Assembly (NCBI GenBank): GCA_964463255.1
Contig: CAYXBC010000046.1
Span: 1 to 19,637, forward strand
Source of the DNA: CAJBLF01 sp964463255
Lineage (GTDB): Bacteria; Patescibacteriota; Gracilibacteria; Absconditabacterales; Absconditicoccaceae
DNA length: 19,637 bases
Direction: 5' to 3'
Positions 7,309-15,684 of the stretch are shown here, piece after piece (the first letter of the stretch is position 1; each line of letters opens with the position of its first letter). The notes under the pieces were generated by a model, which saw nothing but the letters and a program-made list of their open reading frames with translations, was not told where the DNA came from and ran no database searches. The translations under genes and the position numbers were made by a program.

Positions 7309-10300
7309 ATGAGATCATTGTTTTCTAAGTCGATTTCTAAACTTATCTTAATGATCATAGTCCTTTCCGGTATGTTTTTTGTCGGGAAAATTAGTGCGAC
7401 TATTCCTACTGATTATATTGCCAATTATGAAATTTCTTCTGATTATACCAAGATACTTCAGCTTCTTGTGGAGATTGAATCCGCTACCAAGATTTGAAAT
7501 CAAATTTCTCAGAGCAAATTCTCTCAGCTCAATTCGAGTTTTCAGGCTGTATTCCCAAAATTTCCTCAAGATTATGCTTTCAAAGTTACCTATCAGCAGT
7601 GTCTGGATATTACTAAATCATTGATTACCTATACCAAGGCCGATTACCAATCAAAACTCTCATCGTTCATGACCAATTGCTACAAACCATTCAGTGATAT
7701 CGTCAAGAAGGTAAATTCTACCTATACGGTTGTTGCTTCAGCCAAGATTTCTCCCCAATCATGACCTGCTCCTTTGACGGTTACCTTTGATGCGAGATGA
7801 AGTATTGATCCTTCCAATGATACCATACCATCTAAGAATTATTACTGGTATTATAGAGATATCGATGGTAATGATACTACTATAGGTGTATGACCCCTTG
7901 TGACCACGACATTTTCATCAGCTGGTAATTATCAAGTACATCTTACGGTCAGAAGTTCCAATAAGTCTACGGAAGGTATTTTTGATTGAGAAAAAACGAT
8001 GTCTGTCGATGTCCTGCCCAAGACCGCAAATATTGTCGTCTATGCCAATGGGCAAAAACTGCTTAAGGATGTCAAAATCAAGATAGGTATCCAAGAAGCT
8101 CAGCAATGAGTTATATTTGATGGTACTGCTACCTTGCCTATGGGATGAAGACTGATTCTCTCTCATAATCGGATGGTGACTTCGAGAGATTGATTTTCAT
8201 ATGCCAAAGCTGGAGATGGTAACCCTTCGGTTATGAGGCTTGTCCTTCCTTGACAGTGAGAATACAAGGTTTCGTTGACTACTATCGATAATGAAAACAA
8301 TAGCATCACGGAAAATTTCTATATCCTTGTCTCTGATCCTGTAGCAATCATCAAACAGTCACCTGAACAAGGTGATACTTCAATCACTTTCAACTTTGAT
8401 TCATCTACTTCATATTCCATAGTTTCTAGTCTCAAATTATTCACGCGGGAAATTTTCGATCAGAACGGGAATAAACTTGATACGTTTCAAGGCAAATCCA
8501 TAAAACAGCAATTTAAGAAGCCTTGAGTGTATACTGTTAAATTGACGGTGGAGGATGAACTCTGACAGACAAATACAGATTCGCTTTCGGTATATGCTGA
8601 ATCTACTAATCCGATTCCCCAGTTTACTATTACACCGACCAATAACTGGAAATATCCTTCTGAATTTGTTTTGGATGCTTCTGTGAGTTCCGATATGGAT
8701 AAGACGAATGGATATGATCATCTTGCCTATGAACGGTCATTCTCTGATCCTACGATTGCTAAGATTATCTCCACGGAATCCAATAACGAAAGAGTAAAGA
8801 TTCAATTCAATGCTATTGGTAAATATACGGTCAAGCTCACTGTGAAGGATGATTATGGAAAGATATCTGAGATGTCCAAGGATATTGAGATAAAATCTAT
8901 TCTGAGACCTGAGATATTCGTCGCTCCTATTGCGACATCTCGAGGTAATCCCATGAATTTCGTCGTCAAATCCAATAAGGCGATTATTAATTATCAGCGG
9001 GATTTTGCAGACAAGGATACAAGAACGGTCCAGACAGACAAAATAACCCACCTTTACAAAAGCGCCTGAGTCTATTCTGTCACCCTCAAGGCATATGGAT
9101 CTGATTGAATGGACAATGAAGTCCGCAAAAATGTCTTCCTCGGAGAGAAAAATTATCCTATCGCCGGATATATTGTAAAAGATACGCTATGAAATATCCA
9201 AGTCCAGAATGATGAATGCATGGATCCAGACGTATGAAGTGGAATTCTCCCTGCATATAGAGTGGATAGATATTCCGATATTAGCATAGATCCTGCGTTA
9301 TCAGTAAATACCAAGGGCGAAAAGGCAGGTCTCCAATTTTTCTTCCAGCCTAAAGATAATGAGATTTACAAACAAACTATATTCACCCACAAATTCGATG
9401 AGTTCTGATGTACCTATGTAGAACTCACGGCTGAAGATACGACCATAGCCAAAAGCGATAAAATAAGAATTTATTTCAAGGTCGTCAATGCCTTACCGAA
9501 ACTCGATAATATCGTCCTTAACTTCCCTCAATATGGGAATCAGGTTGGTATAGGATTTAATGAAGGCAATGCAAAGGATGTATTTAGTGATACGTATGAT
9601 CCTTTGATTGTGAAGGTAACTGCTACCAATCCTATAGATTCTGACGGTTTTATCTCTCATTTCAAACGGTATTATTATTACAAGGATGATCCGAGTAGGC
9701 CTATAGAGACCAAAATAACTCCAGGTACCATACCTTACGTATTTTTTTCTCTTCCTAGGGTCCCAGGAGAATTTATGTTTGGTGTCACTATGTATGATAA
9801 TGATGATGGAAGTCAGGATAACCAAGAGATTATAGGAAACGGTCCTTTAGTGTTTTTTCCTCCTGATACGAGTACGCCTGATATTCCTTTGGTGACCTTG
9901 AAATCCAATGCAGATAGTGTTGAAATCGGTGATGATGTTACCTTTGATGTGGTTTCCAAAATAATTTCTGATAGACCTGATTTCATCAGGGAAAGAACGA
10001 TTCAATATGATTTCGATGGTGATGGTGTTTGGGATCTCACAACAAAATCCGATCGTGTCGTCCATGCGTATACTCTGCCAAATGATAATTGATATAAGCC
10101 GAGAGCTGCAGTGCTCTATAGATGATATAAGGGGATAGGTGTATGAGGCGCCATCGTTGTCAAAAATGGTCTCAAACCTATGTTGCTCTCAGATACCTTC
10201 GATAGACTTGCTATATTCAGAGATGTAAGCTTGGGTAGTATAAGCGAAAAAAATATCTGTCTCAGTGTCAAGGATTGTAAAATTTATTCATGATATCTTG

Positions 10301-11550
10301 TTACGTCCGGTCAAGCATTCAAATTCGTCTATCCTACGCTCGGAAAGTATTTCATCTCCATGGATGTCACGGATATCTATGCCAATACATCCGATAAGAA
10401 ATGGACTTTGACCTTAACCTCAGGTCAGGCCAATGCTGGCGATTTCCATATCCTTTCCATACCCAAGGTATCTATACTCTCTGGTGCAATAGATTTCTTC
10501 GTTGGCAAAAATCTCAATAATAGCATCCTTATGTATATCAGATACGATAATTCTAGAGGCAGTTGTTTCGTAGATACTGATATAGCTTTTGATAGTAATA
10601 ATGATGGCATCAAGGATAATGATAAGGATTTCCTTTGTAATGAACTTCATCTTGTCCCTTATGAACCGAAATTTGAATCAGTCGTCTGAAGAGTCTATTA
10701 TACCAAGGAAGGCACTACGGTATATTCCAAGGATTTCAATGTTTCATTTCTGGATTTTGAATCCAATCTGGATCCTGAAACGACACTTGTCTATAGGGAG
10801 ATAAATAATTTCATCAACAATATGCAGGGTGCTTGAACTACCGGCGACATGTATGTCTTCAAGACACTTATGACAGAACTTAGGGATGGACTGATCGATA
10901 CGACCAATACGAAGTCTAATGTCGTTTCCTTGAAAGATTATTATGATTCACGCGATATCCAACTTTCAGGTGATCAAAAAGCATTGCTTGAAGATATCTT
11001 TATGAAACTCAGCGATAAGTCTGTCTCTGCTGCAATAGGCGATAATGCTTATCAGCAAGCCAAGGCTGAGATTCTCTATATCTTACCATCAAATCTTGCT
11101 GTAGATGTCGAGTGATTATTCAAAGAATTTGAATCGGTTGCCTCTGATACCCAGACAAACGTCTCTGAGCAAGATAAAAGAAAACAGGTGCTTCAGAAAA
11201 TAATCGATCTCATCAAAAAACATCTAGCCACTGAAGGGCAGACTATGCAATCTGATCAGGTTGATCCTGCAGATATGACGAATATTATCATGCCAAATGT
11301 CTGCAAGATTATCGGTTTCTATACTATTGTCAGCGATGCGTGTCCAGGCGATAATGTCAGAATAGTCGCAGATAGTCAGACCATCAAGGCGGTAAATCCT
11401 TCCTGAACTTCTCGATGGAAAGTCTTGTTTATTATTCTCTGAATCCTTGTCGGTGCTTTTGCTATTCTCGTCATTATATTCGCAGTCAGGGCAAAAATTA
11501 ATCAACAAAAGGAAGAAGCAGAAAATCCCCCTGAGGGATGAACTACCTAA
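7309..11550 (+). CDS. Large PKD-domain surface protein with N-terminal signal and C-terminal membrane anchor
   Basis: This is a 1413-residue exported protein. The chosen start is ATG 7309: an in-frame TAA at 7255-7257 blocks upstream extension, and the ATG yields a good signal peptide (basic MRSLFSKSISK, then a hydrophobic core and GKISA). More than 20 UGA codons are read as Gly. At least four PKD-like beta-sandwich units are visible, about residues 141-235, 345-434, 437-532 and 858-953, with hallmark strings TVTFDARGSIDP, GVYTVKLTVEDELG, GKYTVKLTVKDDYG and the classic YDFDGDGVWD. Near residue 1100 a DTDIAFDSNNDGIKDNDKD stretch looks like a calcium-binding thrombospondin-3-type loop. A C-terminal membrane helix (about 1370-1394) is followed by a basic, then acidic cytoplasmic tail. 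Such proteins serve adhesion or cell-surface roles, which would fit host attachment in this lineage; that role is inferred. Confidence 0.88.
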
Positions 11551-11566
11551 TAGATTTTTTATCCTT

Positions 11567-11596
11567 AAAAAAATCCGCAATTGCGGATTTTTTTTT
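11567..11596. terminator. Bidirectional intrinsic terminator between the PKD protein and dCMP deaminase genes
   Basis: A perfect palindrome, A7-TCCGCAA joined to TTGCGGA-T7, is centred at 11580/11581, with T-runs on both strands (T 11588-11596 on plus, A 11567-11573 on minus). It lies 16 bp after the PKD gene stop and 12 bp after the stop of the convergent deaminase gene, so it can end both transcripts. Confidence 0.9.
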
Positions 11597-11608
11597 ACTT
11601 ATGATAGT

Positions 11609-12103
11609 CTATTGTTTTTCATATTTCTCTATAGATTCATCGAAATAGGATAGTTCCACTCATGCATCTTTGAACATCGTCTCAGATTCTGATCATGCAT
11701 GATATTTTTTTTCAGCGACAACTTGCTTGATTCCACAACTGATGATAAGCATTGCACAGGTTCTGCACGGTGTCATCTTGCAATATAAGATAGCTCATTT
11801 TATTGGGATACCTAATTTCGCTGCCTGGCAGATAGCATTCTGTTCGGCATGTACAGTCCTTACACAGTGATTGGTGACACTTCCGTCTTCGTGGGTCATC
11901 TGTTTGAATTGATGGCCGATTTCGTCGCAATGAGGTAGTCCTTGCGGTGATCATACGTACCCGGTACAGAGAATTTGTTTATTTTTTGCTATTACGCAGC
12001 CGCTTCTCCCTCTATCACAGGTCGCTCTTTTAGCTACGGTTCTTGCTACTTCCATGAAGTATTCGTCCCATGTAGGGCGGATATAGTTCTCTTCGTTCAT
12101 CAT
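11609..12103 (-). CDS. Deoxycytidylate (dCMP) deaminase, zinc-dependent
   Basis: The enzyme converts dCMP to dUMP and so feeds thymidylate synthesis in the cytoplasm. The 164-residue protein has the zinc-deaminase signature: HAE at 85-87 (ligand His85, catalytic Glu87) and TPCRTC with Cys113 and Cys116. The N-terminal RPTWDEYFMEVARTVAKRAT and the CDRGRSGCVIAKN, GYVGSPQGLPHCDE and VHAEQNAICQAA strings are those of the ComEB/dCMP deaminase family. The GYVG glycine is a UGA codon, as are some near the C-terminus. Two adjacent ATGs (12103 and 12100) can start it; the first is given. A TATAAT lies 5 bp upstream, which suggests a nearly leaderless transcript. The stop is TAG 11611-11609. Confidence 0.93.
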
Positions 12104-12108
12104 ACCTG

Positions 12109-12114
12109 ATTATA
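12109..12114 (-). promoter_or_regulatory. TATAAT -10 box of the dCMP deaminase gene
   Basis: A consensus -10 hexamer on the minus strand ends 5 bp before the first ATG (12103). Transcription would start at or beside the start codon, giving a leaderless mRNA. No convincing TTGACA is seen at the right distance. Confidence 0.45.
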
Positions 12115-12219
12115 AGGTAAATGATAATGTATTGATACTATATTTTTTTACTATTATATGTCAATAATATATTTTTTTATTTACTATAAAGTTTTCTTGA
12201 ATAATGTCAACTAATCAAT

Positions 12220-12681
12220 ATGCTCTTGAGAGAACTACTCACTAAAACAAAATATATGCTTAGTATCAAACATCTCGATTTTTTAGAAAAGCTGATGGAT
12301 ATGACGGTCACTTATTATGATATGTCTGTTATACCAAACATCACATCTAAAACGTTTCAGATCAAAAAGGTGGGATATACCAGATCTCGGATATCTCTCA
12401 TTGATTTCAAAAGTGTATTGGCAATTATCAAGGAAGGATGTCTTTTGGTTCTTCCTCATGTCAATAAGATTGGCAGTATCGATGGATATATTATCTCTGA
12501 TGTCCGTGGAAATGTGCTCCTTATGTTTGGAGAAGATAATATCCCTGAAAAGTATTCTCTTCAATCATTCTTTGTTTTCTGCCATACGAAACAGAACAAA
12601 GGCATCATCAAAGCACTTTCTGAAACTAATGACATGATGACTATCACTCTGCTTGATACTTTTGAGGCCTATGGTTCCTAA
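12220..12681 (+). CDS. Unrecognised 153-residue protein
   Basis: The frame ATG 12220 to TAA 12679-12681 is the only good one here, and it is followed at once by a strong terminator, which supports a real gene. There is no signal peptide or membrane helix, so it is probably cytoplasmic. It starts with a helical Leu/Lys-rich segment (LLRELLTKTKYMLSIKHLDF), followed by mixed alpha/beta sequence with hydrophobic strands (SVLAIIKEGCLLVLPHV, GYIISDVRGNVLLMFGED, LQSFFVFCHTKQNKG). None of its 8 Gly codons is UGA. An in-frame TAA at 12202 limits upstream extension; the internal ATG at 12256 is an alternative start. I recognise no family. A monocistronic unit is likely. Confidence 0.65.
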   Translation: MLLRELLTKTKYMLSIKHLDFLEKLMDMTVTYYDMSVIPNITSKTFQIKKVGYTRSRISLIDFKSVLAIIKEGCLLVLPHVNKIGSIDGYIISDVRGNVLLMFGEDNIPEKYSLQSFFVFCHTKQNKGIIKALSETNDMMTITLLDTFEAYGS

Positions 12682-12688
12682 AATTTCT

Positions 12689-12711
12689 CCCCGGTTTTCC
12701 GGGGTTTTTTT
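12689..12711 (+). terminator. Intrinsic terminator after the 153-residue protein gene
   Basis: CCCCGG (12689-12694), a TTTT loop, CCGGGG (12699-12704), then seven T. It begins 7 bp after the stop codon. This is an unusually GC-rich stem for this AT-rich region. Confidence 0.93.
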
Positions 12712-12741
12712 ATCAAATCATTTGTCTTATAATAAATCATA

Positions 12742-12771
12742 TTGATATTTCCTATTATATATGTATATAAT
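12742..12771 (+). promoter_or_regulatory. Promoter of the 155-residue protein gene (TTGATA, 18 bp, TATAAT)
   Basis: TTGATA at 12742-12747 and TATAAT at 12766-12771 are separated by 18 bp and lie 22 bp before ATG 12794. The -10 box overlaps the first codons of a longer reading frame starting at 12761, which argues that translation begins at 12794 instead. Confidence 0.6.
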
Positions 12772-12793
12772 ATATCAACAAAAACATATATAT

Positions 12794-13261
12794 ATGATTC
12801 AAATCTACAAAGAAAGGGTTGAAAAGCTTGTGATGCTTTTTAATGAGTATGATCCAGCGTGGATTCATAGGAGAACATGGATTAGGCCACTTTTGAACTT
12901 TGATCTCGGCACAGATTTTTTCATCAGATTCTTTATAAAACCTGATGATGATCTTACCTCACTGCAAAATGCGGTGATTACTTCTTGGGCAGATGCAATT
13001 GTCGGCAACGATCCTTCACGGACTCAACGGGAAATTTTAGAAATTACTAGTGATGCACTTTCTAAAACTTGCCTCATCGGTACTGAAATTGATGCTAACT
13101 ATCTGCATACGCCTCCAGAAGAAATTCTGTATCAGCAGAAATGCTTGGATTATGTTTGGTGGACTACTATCAAGAATAGTATCTATGCTGATGTAAGTCA
13201 GCTATACAAGAAAAAACTTGATAACAAAGCAGCTGCTTTGTTGTTTGATCTCCAGAACTAG
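12794..13261 (+). CDS. Unrecognised 155-residue protein
   Basis: Translation from ATG 12794 gives MIQIYKERVEKLVMLF and ends at TAG 13259-13261. An in-frame ATG at 12761 would add 11 residues, but it overlaps the TATAAT box and encodes a low-complexity AT-rich lead, so 12794 is preferred. The protein looks globular and mostly helical, with several aromatic residues (DPAWIHRRTWIRPLL, GTDFFIRFFIKPDDDL, CLDYVWWTTIKNS), and has no signal peptide or membrane helix. It has no in-frame UGA, but few glycines either. Its own promoter and terminator flank it. No family is recognised, and I see no clear similarity to the 153-residue protein next door. Confidence 0.65.
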   Translation: MIQIYKERVEKLVMLFNEYDPAWIHRRTWIRPLLNFDLGTDFFIRFFIKPDDDLTSLQNAVITSWADAIVGNDPSRTQREILEITSDALSKTCLIGTEIDANYLHTPPEEILYQQKCLDYVWWTTIKNSIYADVSQLYKKKLDNKAAALLFDLQN

Positions 13262-13281
13262 GATACCAAATTACCTATTCG

Positions 13282-13311
13282 ATTGCATGGTTTTTACTAT
13301 GCAATTTTTTT
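13282..13311 (+). terminator. Intrinsic terminator after the 155-residue protein gene
   Basis: ATTGCATGG (13282-13290) pairs with CTATGCAAT (13297-13305) through one G-U pair and a TTTTTA loop, followed by a T-run to 13311. It lies 20 bp after the stop codon. Confidence 0.8.
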
Positions 13312-13313
13312 AT

Positions 13314-13340
13314 AAAAAAAGTTTACGGAATACCGTAAAC
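13314..13340 (-). terminator. Intrinsic terminator of the PspC-protein transcript
   Basis: GTTTACGG (13321-13328) and CCGTAAAC (13333-13340) form a perfect 8-bp stem with an AATA loop. On the minus strand seven T follow (A-run 13314-13320). It starts 20 bp after the PspC gene stop and stands back to back with the plus-strand terminator. Confidence 0.88.
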
Positions 13341-13360
13341 CTCCTGAAAATACTTATACC

Positions 13361-13540
13361 CTATTCTGTTGGTGCTATTATCCATAGGAGAATATAGAGT
13401 ATCCCACCTATACCATAAAATAATGTCGATACGGCCCATAGTACTCTGACTATTGTAGGATCTATATCCATGTATTTAGCCATTCCACTACATACCCCAC
13501 CGATCATTTCGTTGTCACTGTTACGATAAAATTTTTTCAT
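13361..13540 (-). CDS. Small PspC-domain membrane protein (59 residues)
   Basis: The protein reads MKKFYRNSDNEMIGGVCSGM, then AKYMDIDPTIVRVLWAVSTL and one glycine-rich membrane helix (FYGIGGILYILLWIIAP), ending TE and TAG. R..D....GGVC.G.A.Y...DP..VR..W is the diagnostic PspC domain order, and 59 residues is the size of a lone domain. PspC proteins sense or respond to membrane stress in the phage-shock system, but stand-alone PspC proteins are common and often uncharacterised. No pspA, pspF or partner kinase is nearby. All Gly codons here are GGN. It follows the UPF0489 gene on the same strand (62 bp gap) and is closed by a terminator. The start ATG 13540-13538 lies directly after an A/T-only stretch. 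Confidence 0.92.
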   Translation of the reverse strand: MKKFYRNSDNEMIGGVCSGMAKYMDIDPTIVRVLWAVSTLFYGIGGILYILLWIIAPTE

Positions 13541-13602
13541 ATTTTTTATTTTTTTTGTTTATTTATTTATGTATAATACATATTATATGTTAAAAGTCAA
13601 CT

Positions 13603-14319
13603 TTATTGCACTATCATTTTTATGATTTCTATTGCTCTCTTTTGATCCATGAAATATGGTGAAGTTGCTATGGTTATAAGACAGACATTATTTACGATTT
13701 TTTGTAGTATTTTAGCATCAGATTTTATTTCTTCGTCAGTTTTTTGCTCCCAAAAATCTATATCAATATCTAGAATATAATTATAGGTATAAAAATCTAC
13801 TACCTCCATATTGTGTAGCGCATATTGGCTTCTGACCTGTATGATTTCTTCTATAATTCATGCATTTTTGGCAGAGGTGAGGAAATTACCCACATTACAT
13901 CCATAGTTGCTAAAATTCACTACGTCTTGAGGTGAAGCGTATGCTGCGTTGAAACTATTTTTATTTTCTTTGGTGTCTGCGTGTTGATCGATGTGAATCA
14001 CTACGAATGGTTTCGTGTCTTCAAATTGTTTGGTATATCGATATCGAAAAAAAAGTGCATGATTGTGATTGTCAAAAATGTAGGTAGGTATTCCTTTATA
14101 TGTTGTCTGTATAAAATGTTTAAGTCCTGTGCAGCTTTTTAATTTTCCATTATCAACCTCTTCGAAAACTATTTCTGACCCTTCTTCGAGATTATCTAAA
14201 TTTCCTTGAATTATGTCGGGAATATATATTTGTCCTGCTGATCAAAGAGCGATTCTTTCATTATAATGAAATTCGTTGTTTCATATTGGGTCGGTAATAG
14301 AGGTTCAAACTTTGTACAT
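13603..14319 (-). CDS. UPF0489-family protein, possible arginase-fold metalloenzyme
   Basis: Starting at ATG 14319-14317 and ending at TAA 13605-13603 gives 238 residues, with UGA read as Gly at 14305, 14281, 14242 and 13858. Motifs visible in order are DNHNHALFF (83-91), VIHIDQHADTKE (107-118), VGNFLTSA (143-150), YILDIDIDFW (181-190) and ATSPYFMDQ (218-226), which together I recognise as the UPF0489 family (unknown function). The pairs HIDQHAD and DIDIDFW resemble the D.H.D and D.D..D metal-ligand motifs of arginase/deacetylase-fold enzymes. A metal-dependent hydrolase role is therefore an inference; the substrate is unknown. It is probably cytoplasmic. It lies between the delta'-subunit gene and pspC on the same strand, separated from the former by a repeat-bearing spacer. 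Confidence 0.85.
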
Positions 14320-14330
14320 TATTGATTATT

Positions 14331-14395
14331 GATAAAAGTTCACTTCGTTCACGATAAAAGCTCGTTTCACTCGCGATGCATGCTATGCGAGTGAA
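14331..14395. repeat. Two 22-bp tandem repeats running into a 9-bp hairpin
   Basis: Copies at 14331-14352 and 14353-14374 both begin GATAAAAG and match at 16 of 22 positions; all six differences are transitions. The end of the second copy, TTCACTCGC (14366-14374), pairs perfectly with GCGAGTGAA (14387-14395) across a 12-base loop that contains the palindrome GCATGC. The first copy ends in a similar TTCACTTCGTTCAC. It lies in the spacer between the UPF0489 and delta' genes. No T-run follows on either strand, so it is not a classical terminator. It may be a small dispersed intergenic repeat. Confidence 0.7.
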
Positions 14396-14448
14396 AAATT
14401 GCTGTATTTAAGTAATCATTTGGCAATCTTTCGGCCATTGTTTGTTAA

Positions 14449-15375
14449 TTATTCGTCTATTTTTTGATTATCGAGTAGTCAGTAGAGGAGGAGATGGTCT
14501 ATATTTATATTATTTTTCATGAGTTTCTTGGTTGCTAGCCATCTCTCTGCCTTCTTCTCCATATTATTATTTATACAATAACCTATCCGGCCATCTATAA
14601 ACGCATCGAGGATTCCATAGGTATAGAGTTTCCTTAGTGCATCGTAGGAAAAAAAACGTTTGGTACCGGTGGAGAGGTTGTGGATGAGATCCAATAATGT
14701 TTTTTCGATTTCAGGTTCCTTTTGGATCATATCTTCTATGCGTTGGGCGATTCATGGTTTGCCCATAGCCATATTCATGATGAGCTGTTTGAGATTATCT
14801 TTTCCTTTTACCATATCGTTGGAATCCATCCGTTCTCAAAGCTCCTTATCTGAGACTTCGCTAAATTTTATGATCAGTGCTCTTGAGAGAATGGTCTCTA
14901 GGAGCATGGATAGATTTGATGTCGTAGCGATGATCAATCTCTTGGGTAAGGGCTCTTCACAAGTTTTGAGAAAAGCATTAGCCGCTTCAGGGATTATCCT
15001 TTCGATATTTTCCAGAAAAACTATTTTATGCTTTCCGATGGCTGACTGTTGGAGCCAGGCATTCACGTCCCTGATTCCGATATCTTCATAATTATGATCT
15101 TTGATTAATGTTTTGTACGTTTCAGATGTGGATACCGTCTTTAGCTTGAGATTATGCTTTTTGCCTAATTGCTCCGAGAAGTCTTTTATCTGAAGCAGAT
15201 CAGTCACGAAATAATTTCCCATCTTCGCTTTGAGGAGGTCTTTTATGATGCCTGATTTTCCGATATGTTTAGGTCCTGCGATGATGAGAAAGTGCGGCGC
15301 TTTGGTATCTTCCTCGAAAAACATATCGATGTATCTGGTCATGGTTTCGATGCTTTCTTTATTTCCTATAAACAT
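14449..15375 (-). CDS. holB: DNA polymerase III delta'-like clamp-loader subunit (AAA+ fold)
   Basis: Delta' is a structural AAA+ subunit of the clamp loader that places the sliding clamp on DNA. The 308-residue protein reads FLIIAGPKHIGKSG (Walker A, 34-42), KIVFLENIER (degenerate Walker B, 117-126), AANAFLKTCEEP (131-142), which is the strongly conserved NALLK.LEEP motif, LIIATTSNLSMLL, and TILSRALIIKF (161-171), where the SRC motif keeps Arg but has Ala for Cys. The zinc-binding Cys cluster seen in many DnaX/delta' proteins is absent. The C-terminal helical part (200-308) fits the collar domain. UGA encodes Gly at 14836, 14752 and 14479. The start is ATG 15375-15373 and the stop TAA 14451-14449. 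A generic AAA+ clamp-loader-like ATPase is the alternative. Confidence 0.82.
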
Positions 15376-15684
15376 AGATGAAGAAACGATTACACGATAA
15401 AATGATGAAACTATGTGGTTTGGTATTAGATGTTGTTTTATAGCATAGAAATATAGTCATCAAAAACAAATTGTTTTTATCTTGTTTTTTTCTGCGTACA
15501 AGGATACAAAATGACGTGTATCTTTATTTTTTTAGATGACATAAGGGTTTATTGTGGACTACGGTTATCTTTGCTGCGGTATTTATCCTGGCATAGCTTA
15601 TGTAAAATTCTCTGAGTATCAATACCATTGACTTTTATTGTTTAATATGTATATTCTATATCAGAAACCAAAATTAAAACGTAT
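15376..15684. other. Intergenic region between divergent holB and lipoprotein genes
   Basis: These 309 bp hold a good plus-strand promoter at 15628-15655 and otherwise AT-rich sequence with T-tracts. A 44-codon plus-strand frame (15511-15645) is present but has no supporting features. I see no tRNA cloverleaf, terminator or recognisable riboswitch. Confidence 0.5.
15628..15655 (+). promoter_or_regulatory. Promoter of the lipoprotein gene (TTGACT, 16 bp, TATATT)
   Basis: TTGACT at 15628-15633 and TATATT at 15650-15655 have a 16-bp spacer. The predicted start of transcription would give a leader of about 20 nt before ATG 15685, made of A/C-rich sequence with no Shine-Dalgarno. Confidence 0.6.

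Noticed and set aside
12761..12793. ATG 12761 as the start of the 155-residue protein
   Set aside because: It overlaps the TATAAT box at 12766-12771 and encodes an AT-driven low-complexity lead. ATG 12794 is placed properly after the promoter.
14366..14395. The hairpin after the tandem repeats as a terminator
   Set aside because: It has a 12-base loop and no T-run on either strand, and it sits upstream of, not after, the minus-strand UPF0489 start.
15511..15645. 44-codon plus-strand frame in the holB/lipoprotein spacer
   Set aside because: It has no start signal, recognisable domain or terminator, and it overlaps the promoter of the next gene. The support is too weak to call a gene.
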